A stretch of 64,000 nucleotides of DNA from Lyophyllum atratum (GCA_014905825.1 JACGCN010000002.1:1116001-1180000), one strand, 5' to 3'. Positions 11,401 through 25,153 are shown, counted from the first letter of the stretch. Program-made: numbers and translations. The notes: generated from the letters alone by a model not told the origin.

Positions 11401-14264
11401 CCTCTGCGCGTCCATTAACAGGGTGTTTAAGGACTTGGTGGTGTCACCGTGCTGGGACAGAAGATCTGATAAGACGGACTTGTAAGTCGTAAGCTCCCGA
11501 TTGACCTTGCTGATATCCTCAGTGGTAGTACCGAGGGTAGCGTCAAGTTCCTTGGCCATGCGTGCTAGATCGAAGTGAGCCAGCCTCTGGACCAAACATT
11601 CAAGGCGGCCGTTGAGTTTCATTGCGAATGAGTTGGAGTCACTCCGAACTGCATCATCAAGAACAGCCAGGTCGAATGGCAGTTCTAAGGATGTCGGGCG
11701 TCCAAATTTCGGGTCCATTGGTGTACTGCGTCTCTTGTTGAAAGTCAAGCTGACCGAAGCGGAGTTCACGTGCTGGTTGACGAATGGTATTCGAGCGACT
11801 AGGCCACCAACGAACTTGGTAACATCGTCTCGCGCCAGTTCTAGACTGGATTGTAAGTCTACATTGGCCTCCGGAATGTCACCGTTCACGAGACGGTTGG
11901 AAAGGACTTCATCTATGCATGACTCGACCCGCTCGATTGCGTCTTCGAAGCGCAGCTGTAGGTCGTTGAACTCGTTATGGATAGATTCCATGGCGTCGGC
12001 CTGCTTCTGAATCGATTTTAGTAGCTCCGCCATCTTCTTCGTCCCATCCAATAGCCCCTTTAACAGTGAGGCCTCCTTCAAGAGCCATTGCTTTAGTGGC
12101 TCTTCCAAAACGCCGTCTAGAGATACCAATGGCAGGTCGATTCCCTGGGCTATCTGGGAGCTCAGATGTACAATCTCAGCCACGAATTCCGAATGTGACA
12201 ATTTGGTAGGCAGAGGCGTTGCTGGCGAACTCTCTGGCGTAGGAAGCTCACTGTCAGGACCTGAGACCTGGCGCCAACGCTGTGTTTCCATCATATCCGT
12301 GATCTCCTGCCTGACGTCTCCCAAGTGCTTCAAATCTCTATCAATCACCCCCTGGATCCTTCGCGCCTCCCGTAGTCTGCTCCCTCGCGCTGTGACGTCG
12401 TCGCATGCCTCCCGAGCTTGATTTTGGAGAGCGCCTAAACGTCGGAATTCAGCACCAGCGTTGGCTTTGAACTCCATGGAAATGCCAGGAAGATCTAAAC
12501 CAAGAATGGCTGGGAGGGAGTTTCGAAGAACTTGAGTCGAGCTCTGGACAGCAAGAACATTTTCGTTGAGGATTGAAGGGAGAAGGGCGAGAAATGCAGA
12601 GTGGCGGGAGGGCTCTAAGCATGCTTCGGTCATAAGATTCGGAGGGGAGCCATCACCATCTCCAGCGGAGACACCTTCCTGTATACGAGTGACGATGCTG
12701 GCAAATATGGTCGACAATTCTTGGGCTGTAGTGATCATATTTTCTACGCGTTTGACTGCCTCGAAGGCTGTGCGGTAAGCCTTGGCCGCCCCGTCAACAT
12801 TGTGCGCTATAGTGGTCGTAGAAGCGATTTCCGAGGAAAGGGACTGCGCAAGCATCTTGTTGAAGTCCTTCTGGTCACCAAAGAGTGGATGTTCTGGACG
12901 GGGAAAAGTACTTGATGACGAGGCGGGGTTACCCCTCAGAGCAAGCCGTTTGACCAAGGCGTCTGCTCGAGAGACGAAAGATGCGCTCTGGCGAGAGGTT
13001 GGGTGATGAAGTTTTGCCGTTTCGATCTCCTCAAACAGATTCTGTGCTGACAATCTGTCCTTCATGGTTTCAACGTAAATCTCGTCAGCCCTGTGTCCAA
13101 GAAATTTAATACTGATGGACATAAAATGACGTGAAGCGGAATGTACTTTCTCCATTGCATGACTATATTCATGGCAAACTTGCCTACGTGTTCCATGTCC
13201 GTGATTCCCTTCTCTTCCAGCTTATCTTGCTCATCCAGGAGCTCCTCCGGAACAGGTTTGCGGCTGTGATCTATCAGCTTATCGAGCACCTTGCCAGCAG
13301 CTGCTATCTTCCCATGTCGAAGGCTCGTCACTCGTCCGGCGAACTGGGCAGCGTCACGAGAAAGTAGTTCTGCCAACTTGAAACGAGCGCTACGAGAAAA
13401 TTTCGATGGGGTGACAGAGCTGTCTGAAGCGACTGACGCTAACGAGGTGACTGAGCTCCGACGTCTGGGATCGTGAGGCTCGTCCGCCCTCGGAGGGTTC
13501 TCATAGACAGATGGAGTCCATCTTGCGCGAGTGTCAAGAAACGTCTGGAGGTCTTGCAGGATTTTCCGGCGATCCACCCAGCCAGCAATCCGACTCTCCT
13601 CCCAGCTTAGCCTCACCCCCAGCAGCTCCAAATTTTCGGATCGGTCGCGTAGCAGATGGAGCAACTTATCGAGTTCGTAGATAGTCGTGAGCGTAAGTTC
13701 AATAACGTCGGTATCTGCTGGGGATAGATTTCGCTGTGTTGCGGCTGATATTTTTACTTTTAGCTTTTGACGTCGCGTTCATGGGCAATAGCCGACCTTT
13801 GGTAAGTTGCCTCAGCTTCGTAAGCTCCCCTCTATCAAATTGCTCGGTCTCCTTTTCGATCGTATCATGTTCCGTGATCCACTGCTTCAGTTCGTGGGGG
13901 GTGATCAGTCCTGGGACGTGTTCGGCTGAGGCACGGACCGCATCCAAGCCAGCGAAAACTTCGATGGGGGGCATTTTCTCCAGGGACTGAGAATAACCTG
14001 AGCAGAGAAGCTACACATTCAATTAATTGTACGGACCTTGATCTTCTCTTCAATCCATACTTTCCTCTCACTAAACGTCTGGAGTTCGATTACCTCATGG
14101 GATTCCAGTGCTTGCTCCTCACGAGCAACCGAACTTTCGGGGTCGCGAGAAGACACATGTTCAGGAAGATTGTTCAGAGATTGATAGCCTTGTATATTAT
14201 CGTAATTGGGCGCAGCGGCCGTGCCAGACGACTGGGAGACGTCACCAGGTGGAACAACCGACAT
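8416..14264 (-). CDS. Giant coiled-coil protein with C-terminal GAS2 (GAR) domain
   Basis: Probable cytoskeletal linker of 1850 residues. Exons: 14264-14037, 13986-13797, 13714-13147, 13090-10347, 10291-8878 and 8824-8416; all junctions are GT-AG and keep frame. The N-terminal 1000 residues are helical and spectrin-like. A highly charged coiled coil follows with repeated ERDRIAAE(E/R)-type units (about residues 960-1230). Then comes a Ser-rich basic stretch and a GAS2-related domain near residues 1665-1720 (KLDVAVGDVVNNL, GKYWIGNQD, CFCRILRSQTVMVRVGGGW). GAS2 domains bind microtubules in spectraplakins. No calponin-homology actin domain is visible. Start choice: the ATG at 14264 is the first in frame. 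No experimentally named orthologue is known to me. Confidence 0.88.
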
Positions 14265-14909
14265 GGGAAACAAGTGGAGTGCGGAAGTAGCCAAGGTATG
14301 GAATATTCAGTATTTCAAGAAAGGAGGTGGTTGTCGTCCAATGCTCAGCATATGGCCCTTGCAACGAGATCCTAGGTCAAAGACATGCGCAGGAGGTCGT
14401 TTAGCAACGAGGCAAGTTCGCAGAAAAGACGCGTGAGAAACATCAGACGCGACGGCGGTCACGACATCATACAGCGGTCATGCTCCCTGCTTCCTCTCAA
14501 CATCCATGCAATTCAGCTGTCATCGTTCCTTGCATGATACTTAAAGCTAATACCACCAAGGACTGCAGTCATGCCAGCCTCCTTCAACATAGGCTTTCCG
14601 AATTTTTGTTCACCTCCAATCATGATCCTGATTCATCATACTGACTTTGGAATCATTAATATTGCGTCTTGCTAATAAATATTGGAGAGCGTAACCAGAA
14701 GGACAAGGCTGATATTATGGCGAGATATTATGCCGCGCGTGCAGCATCGAGCTCGTAGTGCTGATAATAGTTGTGAAGGAGCCAAGAAAACCAATACACA
14801 GGGACAAAGGAATACACAGAGCAACGGAAAGCTTCAAGAAATACAGGAGAGCGAAGTACAACGTCATAGCGAAAAAACCTGGGGAAAAAGAAATATAAAA
14901 ACAGCATCT
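14265..14909. other. Intergenic between two minus-strand genes
   Basis: 645 bp holding the promoter side of the GAS2-domain gene and the 3' end of the Gly/Trp-rich gene. Small open frames occur but none has family signal. No repeat or RNA gene recognised. Confidence 0.5.
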
Positions 14910-17900
14910 CTAATCCTCGAAGCGTAATATCTGCCACCACTTGCGTTTTTTCTTCTCAGGGATCACGGGGAGAGACTGCACACGCTGGTGTTTCACAAGA
15001 GCCGACTTCGCTGGGACTTGCTTTGCTTGTTTTGCCTCTTTTGCTGCTTGTTTTGCTGCTTGCTTCGCTGCTGCTTTCGTGAGGGCTGGTTTTGGTGCAG
15101 CTTTCCCTTTATTTTTGGGAGGCAATCTTCCACATGCCATTAGACATCCATCCTTAAGAGGGTACGGAAGGGGAAATAACTCACTCATCGACGTGAACAA
15201 CATAGTCTTTATCCCTTCTGAGACCACCTTTGGCGATTGCAATCTCTTGTTGGAACCTCAGGCGTGTATTATTAGGCACAAGAACCTTCCGCCGCCACAT
15301 CGCCTACACTGTTTCCAGACTTTGAGGGTAGATAGACGAAGATGACGACTTGCATCGCCGGATCATAGGAGAGGACGGACTCCTGCAGGGTGCGATCTGC
15401 TGACGACTGAATTTCGTCAAAAGTTAGCCAGTCAAAAACTGGCTGATTTTGACGCTCCTGGTGTCGAAAAGTCACGTTTACGAACAAGGCTCCTCGCTCT
15501 CGAGTTTGTAGAAACTTGTGCAGCTGGATGAGGAACATCGTTTAGTGGCAAACCCAATCAACTGGGTATGCAGCTTACACCAAAGGAACCCAGATTGTAC
15601 TCCATGGCTTGTATCCATGCAAGGATAGCGGAGACCCGGTCGTCCTTGTCGGGCGAGAACATCCAGTGTACCCGATCTCTAGCTTTTCGCTCCCTGCCAA
15701 AGATCGCGCGCTGAACAGGGGCAAAGGCGGCGTTACGGGATTCGAGAAACTTGACATTCGTATATTCGTCCATCTTGTTCGGGGGTACGCCGTTCGTGGG
15801 CTTCAACTGCGTTCCATTGAGGGCGTGCGCAAGCGTCTTTGACGGCATAAAGTAGTGGGATTCTGTCTGGCTGCCACCCCAAACATGTTCTTGCTTTGAA
15901 ATCCCTTCGGATGGTGAGACTTGGTGATAGCGGTGAGATTCCTCCCAGTCGTCCTCCTCTTCATCCCAGCCGTCATCCTCATCACCCCCGTCATTATTCC
16001 CCCATGCATCGTCAGCCGTGGCCCAGGCGTCTTTATTTGTACTCCACTCGTCTTTAGCACCCCAATTGTTCGTAGAGCCCTTGGCGTTGTTGCTCCAGCT
16101 GTTTTCGTGACTTTCCCAACCGTCATTCTGCTCCCACCCTTTATCATTCCCTTGAGCCAGTTTATCCCATCCGTCGCCTCCACCATCATGCCAACCATCA
16201 TAGTCTCCTCCCCCGGCCACCGCCTTCTCCGCCTCCTCCACCTCCCCAGCCTCCACCTCCCCAGCCTCCGCCTCCCCTGCCGCCTCCTTCTCCTCCACCT
16301 CCTTCCCAACCATCGCCGCCAGCACCCCGATCATCAGCACCAGTGCCCCAGCCGTCATCTTCCCATCCACCACCCTTCTTTCTGTGTTGCTTCTTTGGCT
16401 TCTTGCTGCCATCCTGGGATACACCCTGATGCTGCGCATACTGGGGCATTTGCTGCTTATGTTGCTGTTGCTGTCGTTGTTGCTCAGCTTGTTGCCTCTG
16501 CTGTTGGTGGTGATGTGGACTGGATTGCGCTTTCTGCGCCGGGTGTCCACGCTGCGGGTAGCCAGGCTGGTTCTGGGGTAGTTCGTTAAGCAACGATTTT
16601 AAAATCTGAGAGTGCTCTTGCGGGGAAAGGACAGGCTTAGTCCCTGCCCGCATTCCGGTACCAGAGCCCATAGGAGTAAAAGTCACCTTGGGTTGCTTCC
16701 TGGGATCATGTCCCCACCCAGAAGGTCCGCGTGCCGGACGTTGCCAGGGATCCTTGGGCGCCATAGGTCTCGTCGGAGTCGTCATCTTCAGTGTATTCGT
16801 CGTCATCATACGTGGAAGCCCACGCAGATGGTGTTGAATGCTTTCTGGCGGGTGGAGCCTTGGCAGCAGCTGGCTGAGACTGTCTTCCCCAGTCTTGCCA
16901 TGCCTGCCTTGGTTGCGCTTTGGCGGGTGCCGGCACAGCCGCAGGGGGAGGCTGAGGTTGAGGTTTGGGTGCACCCCAGGGATCAACGTTCTTGGGTTCA
17001 CCCCAGGCACTGACAGGTGGCATTGGCGCTTTCTGAGGCGCCGCTGTGGCAGAGGGCATGGCTTGTCTCGTTTGCGCGGCCTGATTAGGAGCCCAATAAT
17101 ACGATGGACGATTCGGGGCACGTCGGTCTGGTACGTGCTCTTCTGCTCTTGCTGGAGCGGGATGTGCACCGCGATTAGCCATCGCAGATGCTGAGGTATA
17201 TACCTTCTGGGCTACAGGCGGCGGGTTATGGTCCTGAGGTGGTGCTGCCCTATGCTGCGCAGCTGACTGGTCATGCTGATATCTTGTGAGTCAAAGCCGA
17301 TGTTCACGGAAACAGTACATACGAGCTGGGAGGGCTGAGGATGAGCAGGTGGTTGAGGACGTTGAGGCACAGGATCAGGCGCGGAGGGTGGTGCAACGCC
17401 GGGTTGGCTTGGTGATGGCCATTGTTGAGTAGGCGCAGAGGGATTTTGACTTCCCTCCCAAGCGCCATCGCTGTAACCGGCATCCTTGCCATCGTCAAAC
17501 TCGTCGAATTCGCTGCCACCAGTGCCTCCACTTTCTTCCCAGCCGTTGCCACCACCCCACCCGCTACCACCGCCATCGCCGCCTCCACCGGCATTATCCC
17601 AGCCGCCACCACCACCCCATCCATTATCCTCACCTTGCCTCTCTGATTGATCTACACCAGTTGGGGATTGTTATTTAAAATCTTAGTTTTTCCATGTCGT
17701 AGTTGAAAGAACTGACCATGACCTGATGGGTTCACGTCATCCCCCAAATTATGTTGCTCATCGTTAGCCACATGGGTTTGGACCGTGATTGATACTGGCA
17801 CTGGCACTGGAAGCGGTTCTGGTTCTGGCTCTGGTACTAGCGCTGGTGGGGGGGCGGGGGTTGGCTCTCGTGGTGGTGCAGGTGGCGGTGTTGGCTCCGT

Positions 17901-17969
17901 CTTGTCTTTTTTCTCTACCTTTTCCTCTGCCTGCTTCCCCTTTCCTTTCGTTCCCTTCTTCGGAGGCAT
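14910..17969 (-). CDS. Gly/Trp-rich (GW/WG) protein with conserved C-terminal domain
   Basis: Starts MPPKKGTKGKGK at 17969. It reads through Pro/Glu repeats, then a long low-complexity region dominated by GW, WG and DGW motifs, a Gln/His-rich stretch, and a folded-looking C-terminal domain. That domain contains FLQTRERGALFVNVTF, VVIFVYLPSKSGNSV, MWRRKVLVPNN and DYVVHVDE and ends in a lysine-rich tail. I recall similar mushroom proteins labelled 'CcmS related'; that name is from memory and unverified. Clear introns include one after HVDE and one after NLGSFG. The exon model is uncertain: the frame changes near 16770, near 16215 and at 15305. The last can be repaired by dropping one base; the first could be a 43-nt intron. 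An Argonaute-hook role is possible but speculative. Confidence 0.65.
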
Positions 17970-18531
17970 CCAATATAGCCTGTTTGGGACTCGGTGATGG
18001 TTTCAGCAGACTTGAGAGCTCGGAACGCGTCGAATCGATGAGATGTGAAAACGCTCGAGGTATAAGTGGGCGATAAGCGATTATGTAGAGTTGAAGGAAG
18101 CGCTCATTACCTAGGAACCATGAAAGCCGGACATGAGGCGACCTGAGAGATCACCAGGTGTTATCGAACGAACCCTTTCCACACGCATATGGGCATTGGC
18201 AGACCAAATGCAACCTTCCCTAGTGTGCTCCACCCGTACCTCCCTCGCACAGTCGCACTTCCAGAACCCGCCTGCTCCATAACATATTTCATTTCAAACA
18301 CGAGCGGATGGCCCGACGCATCTTTTTTTTGTGTTTCATGAATCATCGATCCCTGGCGCGAATCACAGCCACATGAAACCAAGTGAACCGAGCCCATCAA
18401 ATCTGCGCAAGCGACGCCATATCTACCAGCACAGCGCCGGAAATGCCCCTTAGACTGGTCTCTCACCTCCTGATCTTTTTCAGTTCAGCACCGTCCGGGA
18501 CGGTAGACTCTGGAGTCTTCGTGCTGTTATC
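17970..18531. promoter_or_regulatory. Divergent intergenic region
   Basis: 562 bp between the start codons of the Gly/Trp-rich gene and the single-pass membrane protein gene. One ACGCGT lies about 55 bp upstream of the former. A 306-bp minus-strand open frame (18161-18466) has no family signal and I do not call it. Confidence 0.4.
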
Positions 18532-19808
18532 ATGATGACCTTTCGTTGGAGCTGGATCTTCATTCTATACTCGTTGCTGGTTCGACTGGGCAGTGCCGCA
18601 GTACCCGATGATAACCACATCGTCAATGATATCCACCCGCGAGCTGGAGCCTACGCATCGTGAGTCCTGCATTGTATAAGTTGAAAACCAAATTAAAGTG
18701 GTTTTTTTTTTACGAAAAGGAACCGCGTCCTCGGTTTTCTGAGGCCGGATCCCCCACCAAAGAAGCCAAATGTCGGGGCAATAGTTGGCGGGGTCATCGG
18801 GGGCGTAGTGTTTACGCTAGCTGTCCTTGTCTGGTGTTATTTTGCCCGCAAGCGCAAGATTTCGCATGTAGAAGAAGGTGCAAAGAGTCCAGGGCTGAAG
18901 GAACGACCAGAGGGGTGGGTACCAGACCTTAGGTCTACCTTCTCACCCGACGAGAGCAACGGAGGGAAGTTCGACCGATTGCGCATGGCCTTTGGTCGAC
19001 CAGGGGTCAAGAAACCTCAGGAGGGAATACTGCCTATTTTCCAGGTTGCCCTCCCCCAGGCTCCACAGAGTCCATAGACGTTCCTCCGCCAGCGGCACCC
19101 AACCACGTTCCCCGGTATCCTAGCGTGCTCGAACGAGGACACAACAAGAGACGGCCTACCCCACCACCCTTGGAAGGCTATTTGGATGGATCCCGCACAG
19201 CCTCCGTCACCGACTCTATCCGTTCCATTGAGAGCAGCGGGGCCGAAAGACCAAGTCGGCGAAGGGTCCAAGTGCCGCCAAAGGCTCTCATAGTGCCAGC
19301 GCCAGGCCGCCCCCTCCCTGGGCTCGGTCTCAGTGCCAAGAGCGCTGGGTTGCGACCGCCTAAATCCCCTTCCCGACGGCGATCGTGGTTCTCGAAACAT
19401 CCGTTCAAACATCCGTTCATACCCGTCAGAAACGCAGACAATTCTCTCCGGTTCCCCCCTAGCTCACCGCTGTATCCGGGACAATACCAGCCGTCACGGC
19501 AACATCTGGAAGCGCGGACTCGAAGTCCCCGGATAGAGGGCATGAGCCCACGGTCTTCGTCGACGAGCACACAGCAGGTACCAGGAAGAGAGTCTGCTCG
19601 ACGTCCACCTGTTCCTCTGTATGAAGATGCAGGGTCGTCGAAACAGGCGCGTTTGATGGAGGCGCTGCAGAGCGCGGGCGCTGACGGCGCTCGAACCCCC
19701 ACTCAGACTCAGAACGGTTCACGGACTGCGGTTCCCCCAAATAGCAGTCGACATCCTCTAGGCAGTAGTAGATTCCTACCAGAACCACCCACCACTTCAT
19801 ATATCTAG
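18532..19808 (+). CDS. Single-pass membrane protein, Pro/Ser-rich cytosolic tail
   Basis: 380 residues from exons 18532-18659, 18744-18994 and 19045-19808. An N-terminal signal peptide (WSWIFILYSLLVRLGSA) is followed by a very short ectodomain of roughly 35 residues. Next comes a transmembrane helix containing GAIVGGVIGGVVFTLAVLV, then a basic stop-transfer (ARKRK). The remaining 280 residues are Pro/Ser/Arg-rich and look disordered. This layout resembles fungal cell-surface sensor-like proteins, but the ectodomain is too short for a WSC or Mid2-type sensor. Function unknown. The frame is intact across all three exons. Confidence 0.75.
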
Positions 19809-19931
19809 TCGATGTAGTCATCGGTACAATTAGCACTTTCCTCGTTAAATCACAACGCATCATGACAACCTGCTGGAATGCGAAAATGATATAAATTCCA
19901 GGTAACTATACAAGTACGCAATATATCTTCA

Positions 19932-21524
<1,593 letters not shown>

Positions 21525-21796
21525 CGTTCTTGAACCTGCTGTTGGGGGAACGGATGAAAAAAGTAGTGCCAAAAATAGGTCGGCCGAAAGCACGATAAGT
21601 TTGCCGATCATCTCGTGGCTTGACATGACTCGGTTACATAAGCATTTATTGACACCCAGCCTCTGCACAAAATCAAACAGGAAGTAGTCGTACAACATGA
21701 CGTTCAAACGTTCAACGTTCAGCTTCCGCGCAAGTTTTCATTCTCTAGGTTTAACGTCTCTCGCGAGCGGATTAAGGATGGCAGGTTCAAGAAGAC

Positions 21797-21872
21797 CACG
21801 TGTTTTTGTGGACGCGTTATTTGCGTGTGTTAGGATCGACGCGTCGAATAATCTTTTATTTCGTTGACGCGT
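21797..21872. promoter_or_regulatory. E-box plus three MluI cell-cycle boxes upstream of CDT2
   Basis: CACGTG at 21797-21802 and ACGCGT at 21812-21817, 21839-21844 and 21867-21872. The last ends 22 bp before the CDT2 start codon. ACGCGT is the core bound by MBF (Mbp1/Swi6-type) in G1/S regulation, and fission-yeast cdt2 is an MBF target. Three copies in 61 bp next to a CDT2 homologue is strong circumstantial support. Confidence 0.7.
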
Positions 21873-21894
21873 TTACTTAACCGCATTCGCCAAA

Positions 21895-23707
21895 ATGCTT
21901 CCCAGCCCTGCTTCATCCCCCCAGCCTGTCCTTCAGAACCGCACCAATGTCTTCAACACACCCATCCAGACAAAGCTTTCTTTCATATTGCCTACACCAC
22001 CAGACGACAAGGAGGGGAAACGACAGGGCTGCCACAGCGGTGACGCAGACAGGACTGAAGAAACGCAAGCTCAGCTTTGATGGCCGAACCAATATGCACA
22101 GCGAGTTGGAGGAGAACAATAGTGAATCCGACGTGAAAATGGAAGATGTTACTGTCGTCAGAGCGAGACGCCCAGGATTTGCGCCCTTCCACACAACAAT
22201 GCGAGCAGCAATGGCAATACCTGGGAGAGGTCGACGAGAAACTCGTACGCCGGACTTGGCTGATGTTTCGTCTTCTTGCCTGCTTACCATACATCACCAG
22301 CATGCACTCGGGCAATTCTGCAGTCCTTCATCTCCTCACAGAAATCGGACGTCTTCAAATGTCAATCAAACGATGTGAACGCCTTTTTAAACCCTCCATA
22401 CGCATGCTCCTACACACAAGGTGACGACCCTGTACGCTTCATCCGAAATCATTATTTAAGAGTATCATAGGTGCAAAGGGAGGTGGCGTGCCGATACTGG
22501 CCGTGGCGACCGAGCAGGGCACTGTGCACCTTATCAATACCTCCAAGCGAAGAGATTGGGACGCTGGTGTGTTGCAAATTAATAGTATACGCTCCTGGAT
22601 ATGCGACTAATGTAATTCACCAGAGCCGCCTCGTACAACATTGCAAATCCACGATAATGGCATCTTCGACGCGAAATGGAACACGGACGACACGTCATTG
22701 GCCACTTGCTCCGGGGACCAAACCACGCGTATAAGCTGTCCAACGACAGAGACTGTGACGCATGTTCTTCGTGGACACAAGAGTACAGTCAAGTGTGTTG
22801 CCTGGGATCCTAGCCACAGAGAGTTATTAAGCACTGGTGGAAGGGATGGTACTATTTGCATTTGGGATCTCAGGGTGGCAGGCGTTAAGGATGACGATAG
22901 TCCCTCTTCTTTGGGTCCAGTGATATCTATGCCAGGGGTGCATGAGGATGCGAAGGTTAAAGGGAGACGTCGTGGAAAGAGCGTGCCGACACCAAGAAGC
23001 ATCACGAGCTTGCTATACCCTAACATAGGGCCGTATGGTCTGATTAGTAGCGGCTCGTTCGACGGGTATGTTTCTTTTCGACTTCTTCTATTCCCTCTAA
23101 CTGGCTCCTTAGTATCCTCAAGTATTGGGACCTGCGACTCCCAGCCAATCATAGAGGGTCGAAGTCACTGATACGGAAACCACCTGCAAACCTGCATTCG
23201 TCCCCCATTGACCCCACAACTCTCCATGGTTCTCATCGTTCACGCGGCATTATCAGGCTAGCAGCAGGAACGGGGGCAACGGCGGGCCTCATCTTCGGTC
23301 TTGGGGCGGATTCACGGATCCACACCTATAGTCTTCCGTCTCTTGAGGCTATGCAAACTGTCTACGTCCACGAAAATATGCAAACGAACTCGTTCTATGT
23401 CGGGATGTCGTTATCCCCCGTGTGGTCGCTGGCTTGCCACTGGCAGCGGTGGAAGTGGGACCGACAAACAAGGAAGTGCGTTCCTTTTCGATGTCGCGAT
23501 GCTGCGCGTCCGTGGCTACCAACACAGGACGGAGTGCAGCTGAGGGGTCAGCAAGGAGAAGTTGGTGCAGTAGACTGGGCAGACGATGTGCTTGCTTCGT
23601 GTGCTGATGATGGGACGGTCCGCGTGTGGAGACCAGATATCGAGAATTATCGCATGTGTGTGGAACGACCAGAAGCAAGCCGGTGGGACTGGAGTTGGGC
23701 TGTATGA
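21895..23707 (+). CDS. CDT2: WD40 substrate receptor Cdt2/DTL-like
   Basis: Predicted substrate receptor of the CRL4 ubiquitin ligase, which directs PCNA-linked destruction of replication proteins. The ATG at 21895 is followed by a likely 55-nt intron at about 21952-22006, then TGLKKRKLSFDG. A roughly 72-nt intron near 22230-22300 leads to VFKCQSNDVNAFLNPPYACSYTQ, the family's lead-in to the propeller. WD units follow: VPILAVATEQGTVHLI, DNGIFDAKWNTDDTSLATCSGDQT, HKSTVKCVAWDP, LLSTGGRDGTICIWDLR and VGAVDWADDVLASCADDGTVRVW. Between about 23419 and 23500 the frame slips once and returns. Dropping one C of the five at 23415-23419 restores SLSPCGRWLATG, which suggests an assembly indel. Confidence 0.82.
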
Positions 23708-24262
23708 ATGTTAGATAGTAACTGAAATTAGTAAAATGAGAAATCCTAGCCGTCGAGCGTTAGGTTTGAATATCATTGTAATCAAAACTGTATACGCGCA
23801 TACTTCCAGTTCACCGTAGAGTACTTCCCGGGTATCACTTGGTCAACTTTGTCCCAGCCTGTGGAACGACTGGAGAACATCCTGGGCTTCGTATTGGAAG
23901 GGATTTAAGGAGGGCGAAGGCAAAAAGAAAGTCAACACTCGGCGAATGTGTGAGGGAAGAACCAAAGTGGTCGCTGTCTAGAAACGATACATCTTGAATA
24001 TAACCCTTCGCAAATGGGCAATTGCCTACGAAATCACGCAATCATTTTGGGAGACAAATTGCATAGACGACTGCGAAGCAACAATTAAACAGCGGGTGGG
24101 TATTATGAGAGACGCACACAAGTCAGACCCCTGGATTGACTATGGCCTAATAACTACGAAGACATATAATTTACAGATGTGGCGATGCCCGGTGATGAGG
24201 TGGTGCAGGGATTGGTCGCGATGCGAGGGTATGGCAAAAGGGAAGGGGAAATGTCCAATGAA

Positions 24263-25153
24263 TTATTTTTTCTGGATCGCGTTGACTAGCCTGGGGCGCC
24301 GCGCGAGAGTCGGTTTTCGGAATCAGTGATGAACTATGAGGGTGACTAAAGGCACGCACCAGTCAAGGCCTTCCTCTAAACCTTCACCCTTCGTCGCACA
24401 ACTGCCCCTCACACTCCAAGGCCTTGTTTTCTCCCCTCCAGCAAGCCCAAGCTGCTCGCTTATGTCCTCTGGCTTGAGCGCTCCTGGCGTGTCTTGTTTA
24501 TTACAGAAGACGAGCAGTGGAACACCTTTGAGCTCTTCTTCTGAAAGCATGGTCAATAGCTCCGTTCGTGACGTAGTCAGGCGGGCGTGATCAGAGGAGT
24601 CAATCACGTAGATGATTGCAGAGGTGTTTGGGAAATAACAACGCCAGTAAGGTCTACATCAGAATAATTAGAACAAATGAGCATAATAGTGAGCATTCAT
24701 ACCTTATGCTCGACTGCCCCCCGAGATCCCAAACTTGAAATTTGATGTTTTTATACTGAAACATTGAGAGTCAATCATTGAGCAATATTGCGCGCATCTC
24801 AGACTCACCTGAACCGTTTCCACATTGAAGCCGATTGCTACATGAGTTGTCAGGAATTGAGAACGCTCAAATATAGAAGGACGCTACCCACTCGGTATTG
24901 TTGAGACGACCTCGCCGATCTACTGCGGCATGAGTGACTGGTTGCTATATAAGACAGCCCACGTACCTGCAGTCGATATAATATAGTCGTCTATGATGAA
25001 CGTCAGTCACAGGACGCCCTACTAGATATCAAGTCCGCAATTTACCTTGCCAGCCGAATCCAAGCCGAGCATCAGAATCCGTACATCTTGGTCTTTACTC
25101 CATCGAACCAGCGACGTAATTGAAGAGAATAGTGAGGAGATAGTGAGCCCCAT
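24263..25153 (-). CDS. ARL1: ARF-like GTPase Arl1
   Basis: Small GTPase of the trans-Golgi that recruits GRIP-domain tethers. The ATG at 25153 starts MGLTISS, with Gly2 for N-myristoylation. The P-loop is GLDSAGK, and after several small introns come IPTIGFNVETVQYKN (switch I), DLGGQ (switch II), and VIDSSDHARL, NKQDTPGAL. The last exon gives DWLVNAIQKK and a stop at 24263. About 180 residues, the family norm. The motif order and the WSKDQDVRILMLGLDSAGK segment separate Arl1 from Arf1. It shares a divergent promoter with the WKF-domain gene. Confidence 0.92.

Noticed and set aside
15921..16589. Hydrophobic 222-codon plus-strand frame
   Set aside because: Antisense of the Gly/Trp-rich repeats; the hydrophobicity is a by-product of codon complementarity.
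21950..21990. PIP-box-like QTKLSF at the CDT2 N terminus
   Set aside because: Does not match the full PCNA-binding consensus, and the segment is probably a 55-nt intron.
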